The notes under the pieces are model-generated. The model was not told the origin of the DNA. It saw only the letters and a program-made list of their open reading frames with translations, and did not search any database. Shown here in pieces: positions 1-8,299 of a DNA stretch of 64,000 nt (the stretch's first letter is position 1; each line of letters begins with the position of its first letter). The stretch is from Rhodoplanes azumiensis (GTDB lineage Bacteria; Pseudomonadota; Alphaproteobacteria; Rhizobiales; Xanthobacteraceae). The position numbers and the translations under genes were made by a program. The DNA lies in contig NZ_JBHUIW010000011.1 of NCBI RefSeq assembly GCF_042682915.1, forward strand, positions 1 to 64,000, in the 5' to 3' direction.

Positions 1-187
1 TGCCTCCTGCCGCCCCGAGTCAATCCGTCGCAACAAGATCTGTGCATGCCGTAGCCACAAGGGGGGAGGGAACGCAAGAGCTGCGACGCTGTTTCCGGAG
101 GGGCAGTTCCGATGTTTGTGCGGAGAGTGTCGAAGTTATCACCTCGCCCGTGGCGGGTGAACACGTCGTGGCACATCGCAGCCTGCT

Positions 188-210
188 CCCTCCCCCCTTG
201 TGGGGGAGGG
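188..210. repeat. C/G-run intergenic hairpin
   Basis: The first 279 bases hold no convincing gene. This hairpin has a 9-bp perfect stem (CCCTCCCCC / GGGGGAGGG) and sits in a longer G-rich tract that runs to about 228. It resembles the GC-rich intergenic repeats common in Rhizobiales. It lies downstream of fabI and could help end that transcript, but no T-run follows, so a terminator role is only a guess. Confidence 0.4.
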
Positions 211-279
211 GTGGGGAGGGGGGGAGCCCCGCATCCGGACGACGCGATCGCTAGACGGATCGTGGCCGCAGCACACCTC

Positions 280-1062
280 TCAATCCACGATGTTGTACCC
301 TCCATCGACATAGAGGGTCTCGCCCGTGATCAGGCGGGCGGCGTCGTGAGCCAGGAACGCGGTGGCGAGCCCGACGTCGTCGATCGAGACCAGCTTGTGG
401 GTCGGCGACTTGCCGCGTGCCTTCTCCAGAAGCTCGTCGAACTCCGGGATGCCGGAGGCGGCGCGCGTCGCCAGCGGGCCGGGCGAGATCGCGTGAACCC
501 GGATGCCCTGCGGGCCGAGCTCGGCGGCCAGGTAGCGCACGGCGCTCTCCAGCGCCGCCTTGGCGACGCCCATGATGTTGTAGTGCTGGACGACGCGCTG
601 GCTGCCGTAATAGGTCATGGTGAACAGCGCGCCGCCGTTGGTCATCAGCGGCTCGGCGAGCTTCGCCATGCGGATGAAGGACCAGCACGAGACGTCCATG
701 GTGGTGAGGAAGCCGTCGCGCTCGACGTCGATGACGCGGCCGTCGAGCGCCTGCTTGGGCGCGAAGGCGATCGAGTGGACGACGAAGTCGAGCCGGCCCC
801 AGGTCTTGGCGATTTTCTCGAACACCGCCTCCATCTGGCCCGGCGCACGCACGTCGAGCGGCATGAATATCTCCGCCTCGACCTCGCGGGCGAGCGGCTC
901 GACATGGGGCTTCGCCTTGTCGTTCAGATAGGTCACGGCGAGCTCGGCGCCGAGCGCCCGGAACGCCCGGGCGCAACCCCAGGCGATCGACTGGTCGTTG
1001 GCGATGCCGACGATCAAGCCGCGATTGCCTTGGTGGATCTTCGCCGCGTAGGTGGGGATCAT
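280..1062 (-). CDS. fabI: Enoyl-[acyl-carrier-protein] reductase (NADH)
   Basis: The 260-residue protein is a short-chain dehydrogenase of the FabI type, which carries out the last reduction in each round of type II fatty acid elongation in the cytoplasm. The N-terminus has the FabI nucleotide-binding motif GIANDQSIAWG in place of the usual TGxxxGxG. The active site shows the YNIMGVAK form of the Tyr-x6-Lys pair, with a second Tyr pair about ten residues earlier. Length matches the family. The start codon overlaps the ackA stop as ATGA, so translation is probably coupled to acetate kinase. Because it ends an acyl-phosphate operon rather than sitting among fab genes, it may be a second, specialised FabI. 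That role is inferred; the enzyme class is clear. Confidence 0.95.
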   Translation of the reverse strand: MIPTYAAKIHQGNRGLIVGIANDQSIAWGCARAFRALGAELAVTYLNDKAKPHVEPLAREVEAEIFMPLDVRAPGQMEAVFEKIAKTWGRLDFVVHSIAFAPKQALDGRVIDVERDGFLTTMDVSCWSFIRMAKLAEPLMTNGGALFTMTYYGSQRVVQHYNIMGVAKAALESAVRYLAAELGPQGIRVHAISPGPLATRAASGIPEFDELLEKARGKSPTHKLVSIDDVGLATAFLAHDAARLITGETLYVDGGYNIVD

Positions 1063-2264
1063 GCGGTACCTCTGCTGATGGAAGACGAGCCGAAAACGAG
1101 GCCGGCGGTGTGGCGGGCGATCATCAGCTCCTCGTTGGTCGGCACCACGAGCAGCGCGACGCGACTGTCGGGCGCCGAGATGCGGCTGTGCCCCTGCGCG
1201 TTGGCGACCGGATCGAGCACCGCGCCGAGCCAGGCGAGCCGCTCGGCGACGGCGGCGCGCAGCCGCGCCGAGTTCTCGCCGATGCCGGCCGTGAACACGA
1301 CGGCGTCGAGGCCGCGGAGCGCCGCCGCCAGCATGCCGGCCTCCAGGCCGATGCGATAGACGAAGAAAGCGATCGCGAAGGCGGCGCGCGGATCGTCGGA
1401 GGCCTCCAGGTCGCGCATGTCGTTGCCGATCCCGGACAGGCCCTTCAGCCCGCACTCGCGATAGAGGAAGTGCTCGATCGCGACGGCGTCCATGCCCTTC
1501 GCGGTCATCAGGTGGAGGAGCACGCCGGGGTCGAGCCGGCCGGGTCGGGTGCCCATCGGCAGGCCGTCGAGCCCGGTGAAGCCCATGGTGGTCTCGACGC
1601 TGCGGCCGGCGGAGAGTGCGCACAGCGAGGCGCCGCTGCCGAGATGGGCGACGATCACCCGCCCGCGCGCGACGTCGGGCGCCACCTCGGGCAGGCGGCC
1701 GGCGATGTATTCGTAGGAGAGGCCGTGGAATCCGTAGCGGCGAACGCCCTCGTCGTGCAACGTCTGCGGGATGGCGAAGCGGTCGGCGAGCGGATCGCGG
1801 CCGCGATGGAAGGCGGTGTCGAAGCAGGCGACCTGCGACAGGTCGGGACGCCGCTGCAGGAGGGTGCGGATCGGCGCGAGATTGTGGGGCTGGTGCAAGG
1901 GGGCGAGCGGCACCAGGCGCTCGAGATCGGCCAGCACGGCCGGTGTCACCACGAGGGGCCGATCGTAGGCCGGGCCGCCGTGGACGACGCGGTGGCCGAC
2001 CGCGGCGAGCGTCACGCCGGACAGGCCGCGCAGAAAGGTCTCGGCGACGTGGAGCGCCGCCGGCAGGTCCGGCACCGTCTCGGGCGAGAGCGTCCTGTCG
2101 ACCAGGATCGCACCGTCGGCGCCGACGGCGTGCAGCCGCGGGGCGGTGCCGACGCCCTCGATCCGGCCCTCGAGCAGGCGACGCGGCGTCCCGGCCCGTC
2201 CCGCCTCGAACATCTGCAGCTTGAGGCTCGACGATCCGGCGTTGACGACCAGGATGGCGTCCAT
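1059..2264 (-). CDS. ackA: Acetate/propionate kinase
   Basis: The 401-residue protein belongs to the acetokinase family and interconverts a short-chain acyl phosphate plus ADP with the free acid plus ATP. Visible family motifs are VNAGSSSLK at the N-terminus, GHRVVHGG, the CFDTAFH segment, RRYGFHG, AHLGSGASL, DGLPMGTR, FTAGIGENS and PTNEELMIAR near the end. It lies 33 bases after the phosphotransacylase gene, the usual partner that supplies acyl phosphate, and its stop overlaps the fabI start. No strong ribosome-binding site precedes its ATG. Substrate length (acetate, propionate or butyrate) cannot be told from sequence. In this context it probably yields ATP from acyl-CoA overflow. Confidence 0.93.
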   Translation of the reverse strand: MDAILVVNAGSSSLKLQMFEAGRAGTPRRLLEGRIEGVGTAPRLHAVGADGAILVDRTLSPETVPDLPAALHVAETFLRGLSGVTLAAVGHRVVHGGPAYDRPLVVTPAVLADLERLVPLAPLHQPHNLAPIRTLLQRRPDLSQVACFDTAFHRGRDPLADRFAIPQTLHDEGVRRYGFHGLSYEYIAGRLPEVAPDVARGRVIVAHLGSGASLCALSAGRSVETTMGFTGLDGLPMGTRPGRLDPGVLLHLMTAKGMDAVAIEHFLYRECGLKGLSGIGNDMRDLEASDDPRAAFAIAFFVYRIGLEAGMLAAALRGLDAVVFTAGIGENSARLRAAVAERLAWLGAVLDPVANAQGHSRISAPDSRVALLVVPTNEELMIARHTAGLVFGSSSISRGTA

Positions 2265-2297
2265 GGTGATTCGGCCCGGCGGTTTCCGCGCGACGGT

Positions 2298-3296
2298 TCA
2301 GCTCGGGGGCACCGCGAGGGCGCCACGGCGGGCATGGGCGTAGAGCACCGCGACGGCGCAGGACGCCATGCGGGTGCGCACCGTGTCGGCCCGCGAGGTG
2401 AGGATGATCGGCACCCGGGCGCCGAGCACGATGCCGGCCGCGTCGGCGCCGGCCAGGAAGGTCAGGTTCTTGGCCAGCATGTTGCCGGCTTCGAGATCGG
2501 GAACCACCAGGATCTGGGCGTGGCCCGCGACCTCGGAGCGGATGCCCTTGATGCGCGCCGCCTCGGGATCGATGGCGTTGTCGAAGGCGAGCGGACCGTC
2601 GACGATGCCGCCGGTGATCTGGCCGCGCTCGGCCATCTTGCACAGCGCCGCCGCCTCGATGGTCGAGGGGATCTTGGTCGTCACCGTCTCGACCGCCGAC
2701 AGGACCGCGACGCGCGGCGTGCCGAGGCCGATCCGGGTGTAGAGGTCGATGGCGTTCTGGATGATGTCACGCTTGGCGTCGAGATCGGGCGCGATGTTGA
2801 TGGCCGCGTCGGTGACGAACAGCGTCTCGGCGTAGCTCGGCACGTCCATGACGAAGACGTGGCTGATCCGCCGCTCGGTGCGCAGCCCGGTCGTGGTCGC
2901 GGTGACGGCCCGCATCAGCTCGTCGGTGTGCAGGCTGCCCTTCATCAGAAGCTCGCCGCGGCCTTCGTGCACCAGCGCGACGGCGCGGGCCGCCGCCGCG
3001 TCGCTGTGCGGCACGTCGACGATCTCGAGCCCCGCGACGTCGAGCCCGGCACGCGCCGCGACTGCGGTGATCTTGCCGACGGGGCCGACCAGGATCGGCA
3101 CGATGATGCCGGCCTCGGCCGCCTCCACGGCGCCGCGCAGCGAGGTCTCGTCGCACGGATGCACCACGACGGTCGGCACCGGCGGCAGCGCCTTGGCGGC
3201 GGCGATCAGCTTCTCGTACTTGGCGTGCGGCACATGGGGCGCGGGCGCCGTGGCCGCCGGCGGGGCCGGGCTGCTCGGATCGGCGATGATCGTCAC
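2298..3296 (-). CDS. Phosphate acetyl/butyryltransferase
   Basis: The 332-residue protein matches the PTA_PTB family, which swaps CoA for phosphate on short acyl groups. It resembles the transferase half of the fused enoyl-CoA hydratase/phosphate acetyltransferase proteins, without the MaoC-like half. An Ala/Pro-rich stretch of about 20 residues precedes the domain. The core includes the LMKGSLHTDELMRAV region, the VTDAAINIAPDLDAK segment and the C-terminal GARVPIILTSRAD segment typical of the family. The GTG start is chosen because GAGGAGG lies eight bases upstream. With ackA next door it forms an acyl-CoA to acyl phosphate to acid pathway. Whether acetyl- or butyryl-CoA is preferred is not decidable here. 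Confidence 0.88.
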   Translation of the reverse strand: MTIIADPSSPAPPAATAPAPHVPHAKYEKLIAAAKALPPVPTVVVHPCDETSLRGAVEAAEAGIIVPILVGPVGKITAVAARAGLDVAGLEIVDVPHSDAAAARAVALVHEGRGELLMKGSLHTDELMRAVTATTTGLRTERRISHVFVMDVPSYAETLFVTDAAINIAPDLDAKRDIIQNAIDLYTRIGLGTPRVAVLSAVETVTTKIPSTIEAAALCKMAERGQITGGIVDGPLAFDNAIDPEAARIKGIRSEVAGHAQILVVPDLEAGNMLAKNLTFLAGADAAGIVLGARVPIILTSRADTVRTRMASCAVAVLYAHARRGALAVPPS

Positions 3297-3327
3297 GACA
3301 CGAACCTCCTCACGGGCGGTGGCGGAG

Positions 3328-5631
3328 CTAGGATGCCTCCCGGATGGTGCCGTCGCCCCCGCCGATCACGGTGAGGGCGGGCGCGCCGGCCTCGCCCGTG
3401 AACATCCGCGCGACGCGCCGCAGCCGCGCCTCGACCTCGCCGCTCGGCTCGCCGGCCGCCGTGATCACGGCGCGGATCACCGCCATCGCCTCGGCCCGCA
3501 CGGCCGCATCGTCCGGCAGCAGCGACGGGATCGCCGCGACGGCCGCCTCCTGGTCGATCAGCAGCATGAAGAACTGATCGCGCAGCAGCGCCTTGAACTC
3601 GGCGAGCGGCACGGCGCGGATCTTCTCGTTGGCGGCCCGGATGCGGCGCACCGTCTCGAAGCCGCGCTCGTCGACGCCGCCGCGCGGCATCGCGACATAG
3701 ATCATGGCGCGCACCGCCGCCTCGCGCAGTCCACCGACCGTGAAGCGCGCCTTCAGCTCGGCGATGCGGCGCCCGACCAGCTCGCCGTGCAGCGCGCTCT
3801 TGCCGGCCTTGTGCAGCGGCTTCTCCGACGTCGGGTCGATGCCGTAGAACGCCTGCACGGCGGGCGCGCCGTAGAACGCCTTGAAGATCGCCTCGGTCAT
3901 GCCGTCACGGATGTCGCGATACGCGTCGAGCCCGGCGACGATCTGCTTCGACATCATCTCCTGCGCGGCGACGAACGGATTGCCTTCGTCGGCCGGCTTG
4001 CGGTGCTGCCTGACCCAGTCGGCGGCGGCGGCGAGCGGCTTGACCAACGGATTGGCGTCGGAGACCAGCTCGTATTGCAGCCGCGCCGGATGCATGCGGT
4101 ACAGCATGTCGGCGACCTGCGGCGTGACCATGGCGCGCACCCACGGCTGCACGAAGGTCTTGTAGAGCGCGAGGTTGACCTCGGACATGCGCGCCACCGT
4201 GGCGAAGCGGCGGTCGTCCTCGATCGTGTTGCCGCCGAGCGCGCGGAGGTCGTCGAGGGTGCGCGCCTCGCAGCGCATCACCCAGCGGCCGTGCGCGAGC
4301 TCGGCGTTCGCGGTGTCGCCGTCCTTGGCCTCGAACATCGCCTCGTAGAGGCCCGGCGGCAGCACGTCGATCAGGTCGATGTTGCTGGCGAACTCGTCGT
4401 GCTGCTTGCGGGCGACGCCGCCCGACACGAAGATGCCGAGATGGCCGACGCTCTCGTGCACCGAATACACGATGGTCTGGCCGTAGGAACGGATCTCGTC
4501 CACGTCGTCGTAGAGGTCGAGGATCCAGCCGAGCGCCTGCTGGGGTGGCGTGATGTTGTCGCCCTTCGAGCAGAACACCACGATCGGCGAGCGGATGTTG
4601 CGCAGGTCGATCGCGATACCGGCCGAGGACTTCACCTGCCCGGCGGCGAGCTTGTTGCCGACGAACAGTTCGTCGACGATGAACTGCATCTCCTCGGCGT
4701 TCAGATTCACATGGCCGCCCCACCAGCGTTCGAAGCCGAGGTACTTCTCGGCCTCGCTGTCGACATGGGCATAGAGGCTGTAGGGCTTCTTCCAGTAGGT
4801 GTTGGCGGGATTCAGGTTCTCGAAGTTCTCCACCAGCCAGGCGCCGTCGAACTTGCCGCAGCCGAGATCGCTCGTGAACGCGGTCGCCCAGCTCCCGCCG
4901 AACAGGCCGCCGGTGTAGCGCATCGGATTGAGGCCGCTCTGGCCGGTCCAGTAGGACAAGGGCGAGCCGGCGACGATGATCGGGCCGAACAGGTCGGGTG
5001 CGACCGCGGCCAGCATCATCACGGCCCAGCCGGCCTGGCAGTTGCCGATCACGCAAGGCTTGCCGTCGGCGTCCGGATGGCGGTCGATCACGGTCTGCAG
5101 GAACAGCGCCTCGGCGCGGGCGATGTCCTCGATGGTCTGGCCCGGCATCGGATCGGGCAGGAAGCCGACGAAGTAGCAGGTGTGTCCGGCGCCGAGGGCG
5201 ACGCCGATCTCGCTGTCGGCCTTGAAGCCGCCGATGCCGGGGCCGTGCCCGGCGCGCGGATCGACGATCACGAAGGGCCGCTTCGTCGGATCGATCGTCA
5301 CGTGCGCGGGGGGCACGATGCGCACGAGGCCGTAGTTGACCGGGCGGTCGAGCGTGCGGCCGTCGACGATCAGCTCGGCCTCGTAGTTCAGAACGTTGGG
5401 GGCCGGCATCGCCATGTGCTCGCGATAACCGTTGCCGCGCTGGCGCATCACGTCCCAGAACAGCACGCTGCGCTGGGCGGCGTCGACGAGATACCCGGCG
5501 GCGCTCACCGCGGCGTTGCCGGAGCCGAACGCACCGAGATCGAACGCACCCGGATCGAACGCACCGAGATCGAGCGCGCCGGAGCCGAGGCCGAAAACGC
5601 CCGGCCGAGACGGGGTGTCGTGCGCTGTCAT
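3328..5631 (-). CDS. DUF3141 protein, PhaC-like alpha/beta hydrolase fold
   Basis: The protein is about 767 residues from the ATG at 5631, chosen for the AGGAG upstream. It matches the DUF3141 family, annotated in other genomes as polyhydroxyalkanoate synthase-like. A lipase-box-like GNCQAG sits near residue 198 and resembles the G-x-C-x-G box of PhaC. A GDNITP segment near 358 and an SVGHLGIF segment near 397 provide the matching Asp and His. The N-terminus has short repeats of the form LGAFDPGAF. The C-terminal 350 residues are helical and unlike PhaC. It opens the acyl-phosphate gene set, which suggests work on a hydroxyacyl or acyl-CoA substrate or a polymer. The activity of the family is not established. 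Confidence 0.85.
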   Translation of the reverse strand: MTAHDTPSRPGVFGLGSGALDLGAFDPGAFDLGAFGSGNAAVSAAGYLVDAAQRSVLFWDVMRQRGNGYREHMAMPAPNVLNYEAELIVDGRTLDRPVNYGLVRIVPPAHVTIDPTKRPFVIVDPRAGHGPGIGGFKADSEIGVALGAGHTCYFVGFLPDPMPGQTIEDIARAEALFLQTVIDRHPDADGKPCVIGNCQAGWAVMMLAAVAPDLFGPIIVAGSPLSYWTGQSGLNPMRYTGGLFGGSWATAFTSDLGCGKFDGAWLVENFENLNPANTYWKKPYSLYAHVDSEAEKYLGFERWWGGHVNLNAEEMQFIVDELFVGNKLAAGQVKSSAGIAIDLRNIRSPIVVFCSKGDNITPPQQALGWILDLYDDVDEIRSYGQTIVYSVHESVGHLGIFVSGGVARKQHDEFASNIDLIDVLPPGLYEAMFEAKDGDTANAELAHGRWVMRCEARTLDDLRALGGNTIEDDRRFATVARMSEVNLALYKTFVQPWVRAMVTPQVADMLYRMHPARLQYELVSDANPLVKPLAAAADWVRQHRKPADEGNPFVAAQEMMSKQIVAGLDAYRDIRDGMTEAIFKAFYGAPAVQAFYGIDPTSEKPLHKAGKSALHGELVGRRIAELKARFTVGGLREAAVRAMIYVAMPRGGVDERGFETVRRIRAANEKIRAVPLAEFKALLRDQFFMLLIDQEAAVAAIPSLLPDDAAVRAEAMAVIRAVITAAGEPSGEVEARLRRVARMFTGEAGAPALTVIGGGDGTIREAS

Positions 5632-5739
5632 GGGAGGCTCCTGTCGGTTCGCGGCAGCCGCTCGGCGCCGGACTGATGGATTAAACACGACGATTCCACC
5701 CGCCGCTCGGCCCGGCCGTCGCGGCGGCACTCCTCCCAC

Positions 5740-6240
5740 TCAGCCCCAACAGAGTGACATTCCGATGTCGCCCGGGATGCCGCCCGGGAATTCGACCACC
5801 TGCACCTTCAGGCGGTAGCCCCGCGGCTTCATATGCGCCTCCCAGAACTCGTAGAGCTCCTTCGGCAGGCCGGTCAGCGTGGTCTCCCAGCCCGGCTCCT
5901 GGTTGTTGATGGCGCGGCCGCGATCGGTGCAGAGCTGATTGGGGAAGCGGATCACCTGCACCTCGGTGAGCCCGTTGGCGACGGCGCGCTTGACGATCGC
6001 GGCGGCGCGCCTCAGGCGCTCGGCATCGTCCACACCGGAGGGCTTCTGGAACTTCTCCAGCAGCGCCGTCTTCTCGGCCTCCTCGTGGGCCTTGAGCCGC
6101 ATCGCCTCCTTGGCCTTCTCGGCTTCGGCGAGCGCGATGGTCTGCAGGCAGTCGGCCGCGGTGGGAAGGATCTCACCGGTGCGTTCGGGCGATTGCAGGC
6201 CCGCCGCCGACGTGCCTGTCGATGCCTCTGTCGTCTTCAT
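5740..6240 (-). CDS. Conserved small protein of unknown function
   Basis: The 166-residue protein has no signal peptide or membrane segment. Residues 30-80 form a charged, Ala/Glu/Lys-rich stretch likely to be a helix or coiled coil (ALAEAEKAKEAMRLKAHEEA). The second half is more globular, with CTDRGRAINNQEPGWE, a YEFWEAHMKPRGY segment and a C-terminal VQVVEFPGGIPGDIGMSLCW. An AGGAGG eight bases upstream supports the start. It lies about 108 bases ahead of the DUF3141 gene on the same strand and probably shares its transcript, so it may be an accessory protein of that pathway. I do not recognise its family, and no function is assigned. Confidence 0.75.
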   Translation of the reverse strand: MKTTEASTGTSAAGLQSPERTGEILPTAADCLQTIALAEAEKAKEAMRLKAHEEAEKTALLEKFQKPSGVDDAERLRRAAAIVKRAVANGLTEVQVIRFPNQLCTDRGRAINNQEPGWETTLTGLPKELYEFWEAHMKPRGYRLKVQVVEFPGGIPGDIGMSLCWG

Positions 6241-6290
6241 TCGAGCGCCTCCTGATAGGCTCGTCGCGGGTGCCGTCGAAGTCGACCCGG

Positions 6291-6554
6291 TCAACGGCGG
6301 CCGGCCCGATTGACGGGGCCGCCGCGATTCATCGGCGTTCCCGGCCGTACACCGACGCCCGGGGCTCCGACGCCGGGCCGCGCGACGGCTCGCGCCACCG
6401 GCCGGGGGCGCAGGACGACGCCGGGACGGGCGACGCAACTCGGAGGATAGTCGATATACTGGCAGTAGACGACGGCATTCGACGGGCTGACGCTGCCGAA
6501 CAGGGTCGTCATCACGACCGCCGATGCGAATGACACCGATAGCACGATCTTCAT
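6291..6554 (-). CDS. Small secreted YCQYxxYPxxC protein
   Basis: The 87-residue product has a clear signal peptide (residues 1-26, ending SPSNA) followed by VVYCQYIDYPPSCV, which holds two cysteines that could form a disulfide. The rest is Arg/Pro/Val-rich with repeats of the RPGV kind and ends PMNRGGPVNRAGRR. Short proteins with this layout occur widely in Bradyrhizobium and relatives and have no known function. GAGGAG lies eight bases before the ATG. It is probably periplasmic or surface-associated and strongly basic when mature. Confidence 0.7.
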   Translation of the reverse strand: MKIVLSVSFASAVVMTTLFGSVSPSNAVVYCQYIDYPPSCVARPGVVLRPRPVARAVARPGVGAPGVGVRPGTPMNRGGPVNRAGRR

Positions 6555-6853
6555 CGCCAAACTCCTCGCTCGACGCTGACCACGGACCTGTCGCCGGGTC
6601 GTGCCTGTTCCTTGTACGAGCCAGATCGGCTTCGATGCGGACCGGCGCAGCCTTCGAGCTCGAAGCAAGCCGCTCGTTCGCTCGGGATCACATTGACCGG
6701 CGTCAAGGATGATCGAATCACGAACTCGAAAGGCAAGGCGGCGGCATTCGCGCCCACGACCGTGGCCGCGCAGTCGCGGCGCGAGACCCCAGATCGAAAC
6801 GGCGTCGAGCGGGTTCCGCGGGTGATCGGACGGAGCCGAGCATCGGTCACGAT

Positions 6854-6988
6854 ATGCCGTTCAATTTTCTGAGAGGTGCCGCGGTCGGATCCGTCCTGAC
6901 CGCCGTACCGGCGCCGGCCTCCACGCTGTTCGAGCCCGAGGTCACGGACGTGCCACCATGCCCGCGCGTCGTAGCTCGAATCGACTAG
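6854..6988 (+). CDS. Possible 44-residue secreted peptide
   Basis: A short frame encodes a peptide with an N-terminal MPFNFLRGAAVGSV, a hydrophobic core and a PAPAS sequence that could be a signal-peptide cleavage site, followed by a short Pro-rich tail. No strong ribosome-binding site is seen. The surrounding 6555-7249 gap holds nothing else I can support. This may be a decayed gene or chance. Confidence 0.2.
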   Translation: MPFNFLRGAAVGSVLTAVPAPASTLFEPEVTDVPPCPRVVARID

Positions 6989-7249
6989 GTCGGCGCTTAC
7001 GCGGTTCTTCTAATAACGGTGCCGACGCTGACCCGACTATCATATATCATGATGACGGCGGACGCGTCGGTCGTCGACATCGTGACCGACGATCCCGTCG
7101 GAGTGAACTGGCAGCCGAGCGTGCCGATCGGGTGGCGAGCGAGAGGTGCGGTCCGGTGTGCGCCGGTGAACGGCGATGGTCGGCGGTCACCGCACGACGG
7201 ATCGGATCGTGCGCGGGCTCCGAGCGATACGGAAGGACGGAGGCCGTCA

Positions 7250-7576
7250 ATGTCATCTTACGAGAGATCGATCACCGCGCACGTCGCCGGGTTCGTCGCG
7301 GCTTGGGTGATGGCCGCACCGCAGCCGGTGTGGGCGCAGACCACCATCGACGTCGCCAAGATCAGCTGCGAGCAGTGGCAGACCTACAAGGTCGCCAGTC
7401 CGGACCAGATCGCGCTGTGGATCAGCGGCTATCTGGCCGGCAAGCGCGGCACGACCGTCATCGAGGTGCAGACCTTCCGAGAGACGAACCTCAAGAAGGT
7501 GAAGGATCGCTGCTTCCGCGAGCCCAAGATGCTGGTGATGGATGCCGTCGAGAAGGAGATCGGCGCCGCGCGATAG
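7250..7576 (+). CDS. HdeA/HdeB-like secreted protein
   Basis: The 108-residue product has a signal peptide (cleavage near PVWAQ) and a mature part of about 75 residues. It carries the HdeA/HdeB-type pattern of a first cysteine in ISCEQWQTY, a WISGYLAGKRG segment, and a second cysteine in KDRCFREP. In that family one disulfide pins a small helical periplasmic protein, and the E. coli members act as acid-activated chaperones. Rhizobial relatives are numerous and mostly uncharacterised. The start follows GGAGG at good spacing; an in-frame upstream GTG at 7019 is judged non-coding. The chaperone role is inferred from family only. Confidence 0.75.
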   Translation: MSSYERSITAHVAGFVAAWVMAAPQPVWAQTTIDVAKISCEQWQTYKVASPDQIALWISGYLAGKRGTTVIEVQTFRETNLKKVKDRCFREPKMLVMDAVEKEIGAAR

Positions 7577-7699
7577 CGGCGGCATCGGGCGGCGCGGACG
7601 ACCGGGGGCTCGGGCGACGTCGGCGCGTCGTATGATCGCGGCCCGCTCGTCACACGGCGTTCCGGCGACTCGTGACGTTCCGGTGACTGGAGAGTTGCA

Positions 7700-8296
7700 A
7701 TGAGTGCTCTGCATCCGAATGCCCCGCACCATCTTCCGGTGTTCTTCACGGCGCCGGGCGACACCGACGTCTTGATGGTGGCGATGGCCGTCCTGCTGGT
7801 CGGTGCCGTGCTGGGCGTCGGGATCCTGTTTCTGCGGCTGCACACCTTGCCCGAGCGCATCGCCCACAAGTCGAAGAAGCTGCAGTTCGAGATCGTCGCC
7901 GTGCTCGGCCTGCTCGCGCTGTTCACCCACATGCACATCTTCTGGGTGATCGGCCTGCTGCTCGCCCTGATCGACCTGCCCGACTTCGGCGGCCCGTTGC
8001 GACGGATCGCCGGCTCGATCGAGCGTATCGCCGGCGTGCCGCCGGGGCAGGGCGCCGCCGGGGTGCCGGACGAGACCGAGCCGGGCGGCGACCACGGCAC
8101 GGCTCGGGACACCGGTCACGATGCGGGCCACGATGCGGGTCACGATGCGGGCCACGCCGCCGCCGCCGCGGCACCGCTCGCGCCGTCAGCGCCGTCCGTA
8201 TCGGCCGCGCCGCCGCGCGAGGCGCCGGCCACCGCCCTGGTCGCCGGGACGGCGAAGCCCGCGCCGGGACTGGCGGCCGCCGGCACCAGGAGTTGA
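7700..8296 (+). CDS. Inner-membrane partner of an HlyD-type adaptor
   Basis: The 198-residue protein has two hydrophobic segments, near residues 25-48 (MVAMAVLLVGAVLGVGIL) and 62-92 (EIVAVLGLLALF...FWVIGLLLALIDL). Between them is a short cytoplasmic-looking LPERIAHKSKKL loop. The second half is low-complexity, including three GHDA units and long Ala/Pro runs, and is probably disordered. It ends three bases before the HlyD-like gene, an arrangement like the E. coli yiaW-yiaV pair of a small membrane protein and an adaptor. The role is therefore taken as envelope or efflux support. The substrate is unknown. Confidence 0.65.
   Translation: MSALHPNAPHHLPVFFTAPGDTDVLMVAMAVLLVGAVLGVGILFLRLHTLPERIAHKSKKLQFEIVAVLGLLALFTHMHIFWVIGLLLALIDLPDFGGPLRRIAGSIERIAGVPPGQGAAGVPDETEPGGDHGTARDTGHDAGHDAGHDAGHAAAAAAPLAPSAPSVSAAPPREAPATALVAGTAKPAPGLAAAGTRS
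8109..8156 (+). repeat. Imperfect 12-bp tandem repeat (GHDA codons)
   Basis: Units of the form CACGATGCGGGC repeat three to four times inside the membrane-protein gene and encode Gly-His-Asp-Ala. Repeat number may vary between strains by slippage without breaking the frame. The histidine-rich run could bind metal, which is speculation. Confidence 0.55.
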
Positions 8297-8299
8297 CCC

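Noticed and set aside
280..2643. A single 787-codon frame covering fabI and antisense-like sequence within ackA
   Set aside because: Only the last 260 codons are FabI-like. The upstream part lies in another frame of the acetate kinase gene.
6612..6872. An 86-codon plus-strand frame
   Set aside because: No signal, motif or ribosome-binding site; composition looks like chance.
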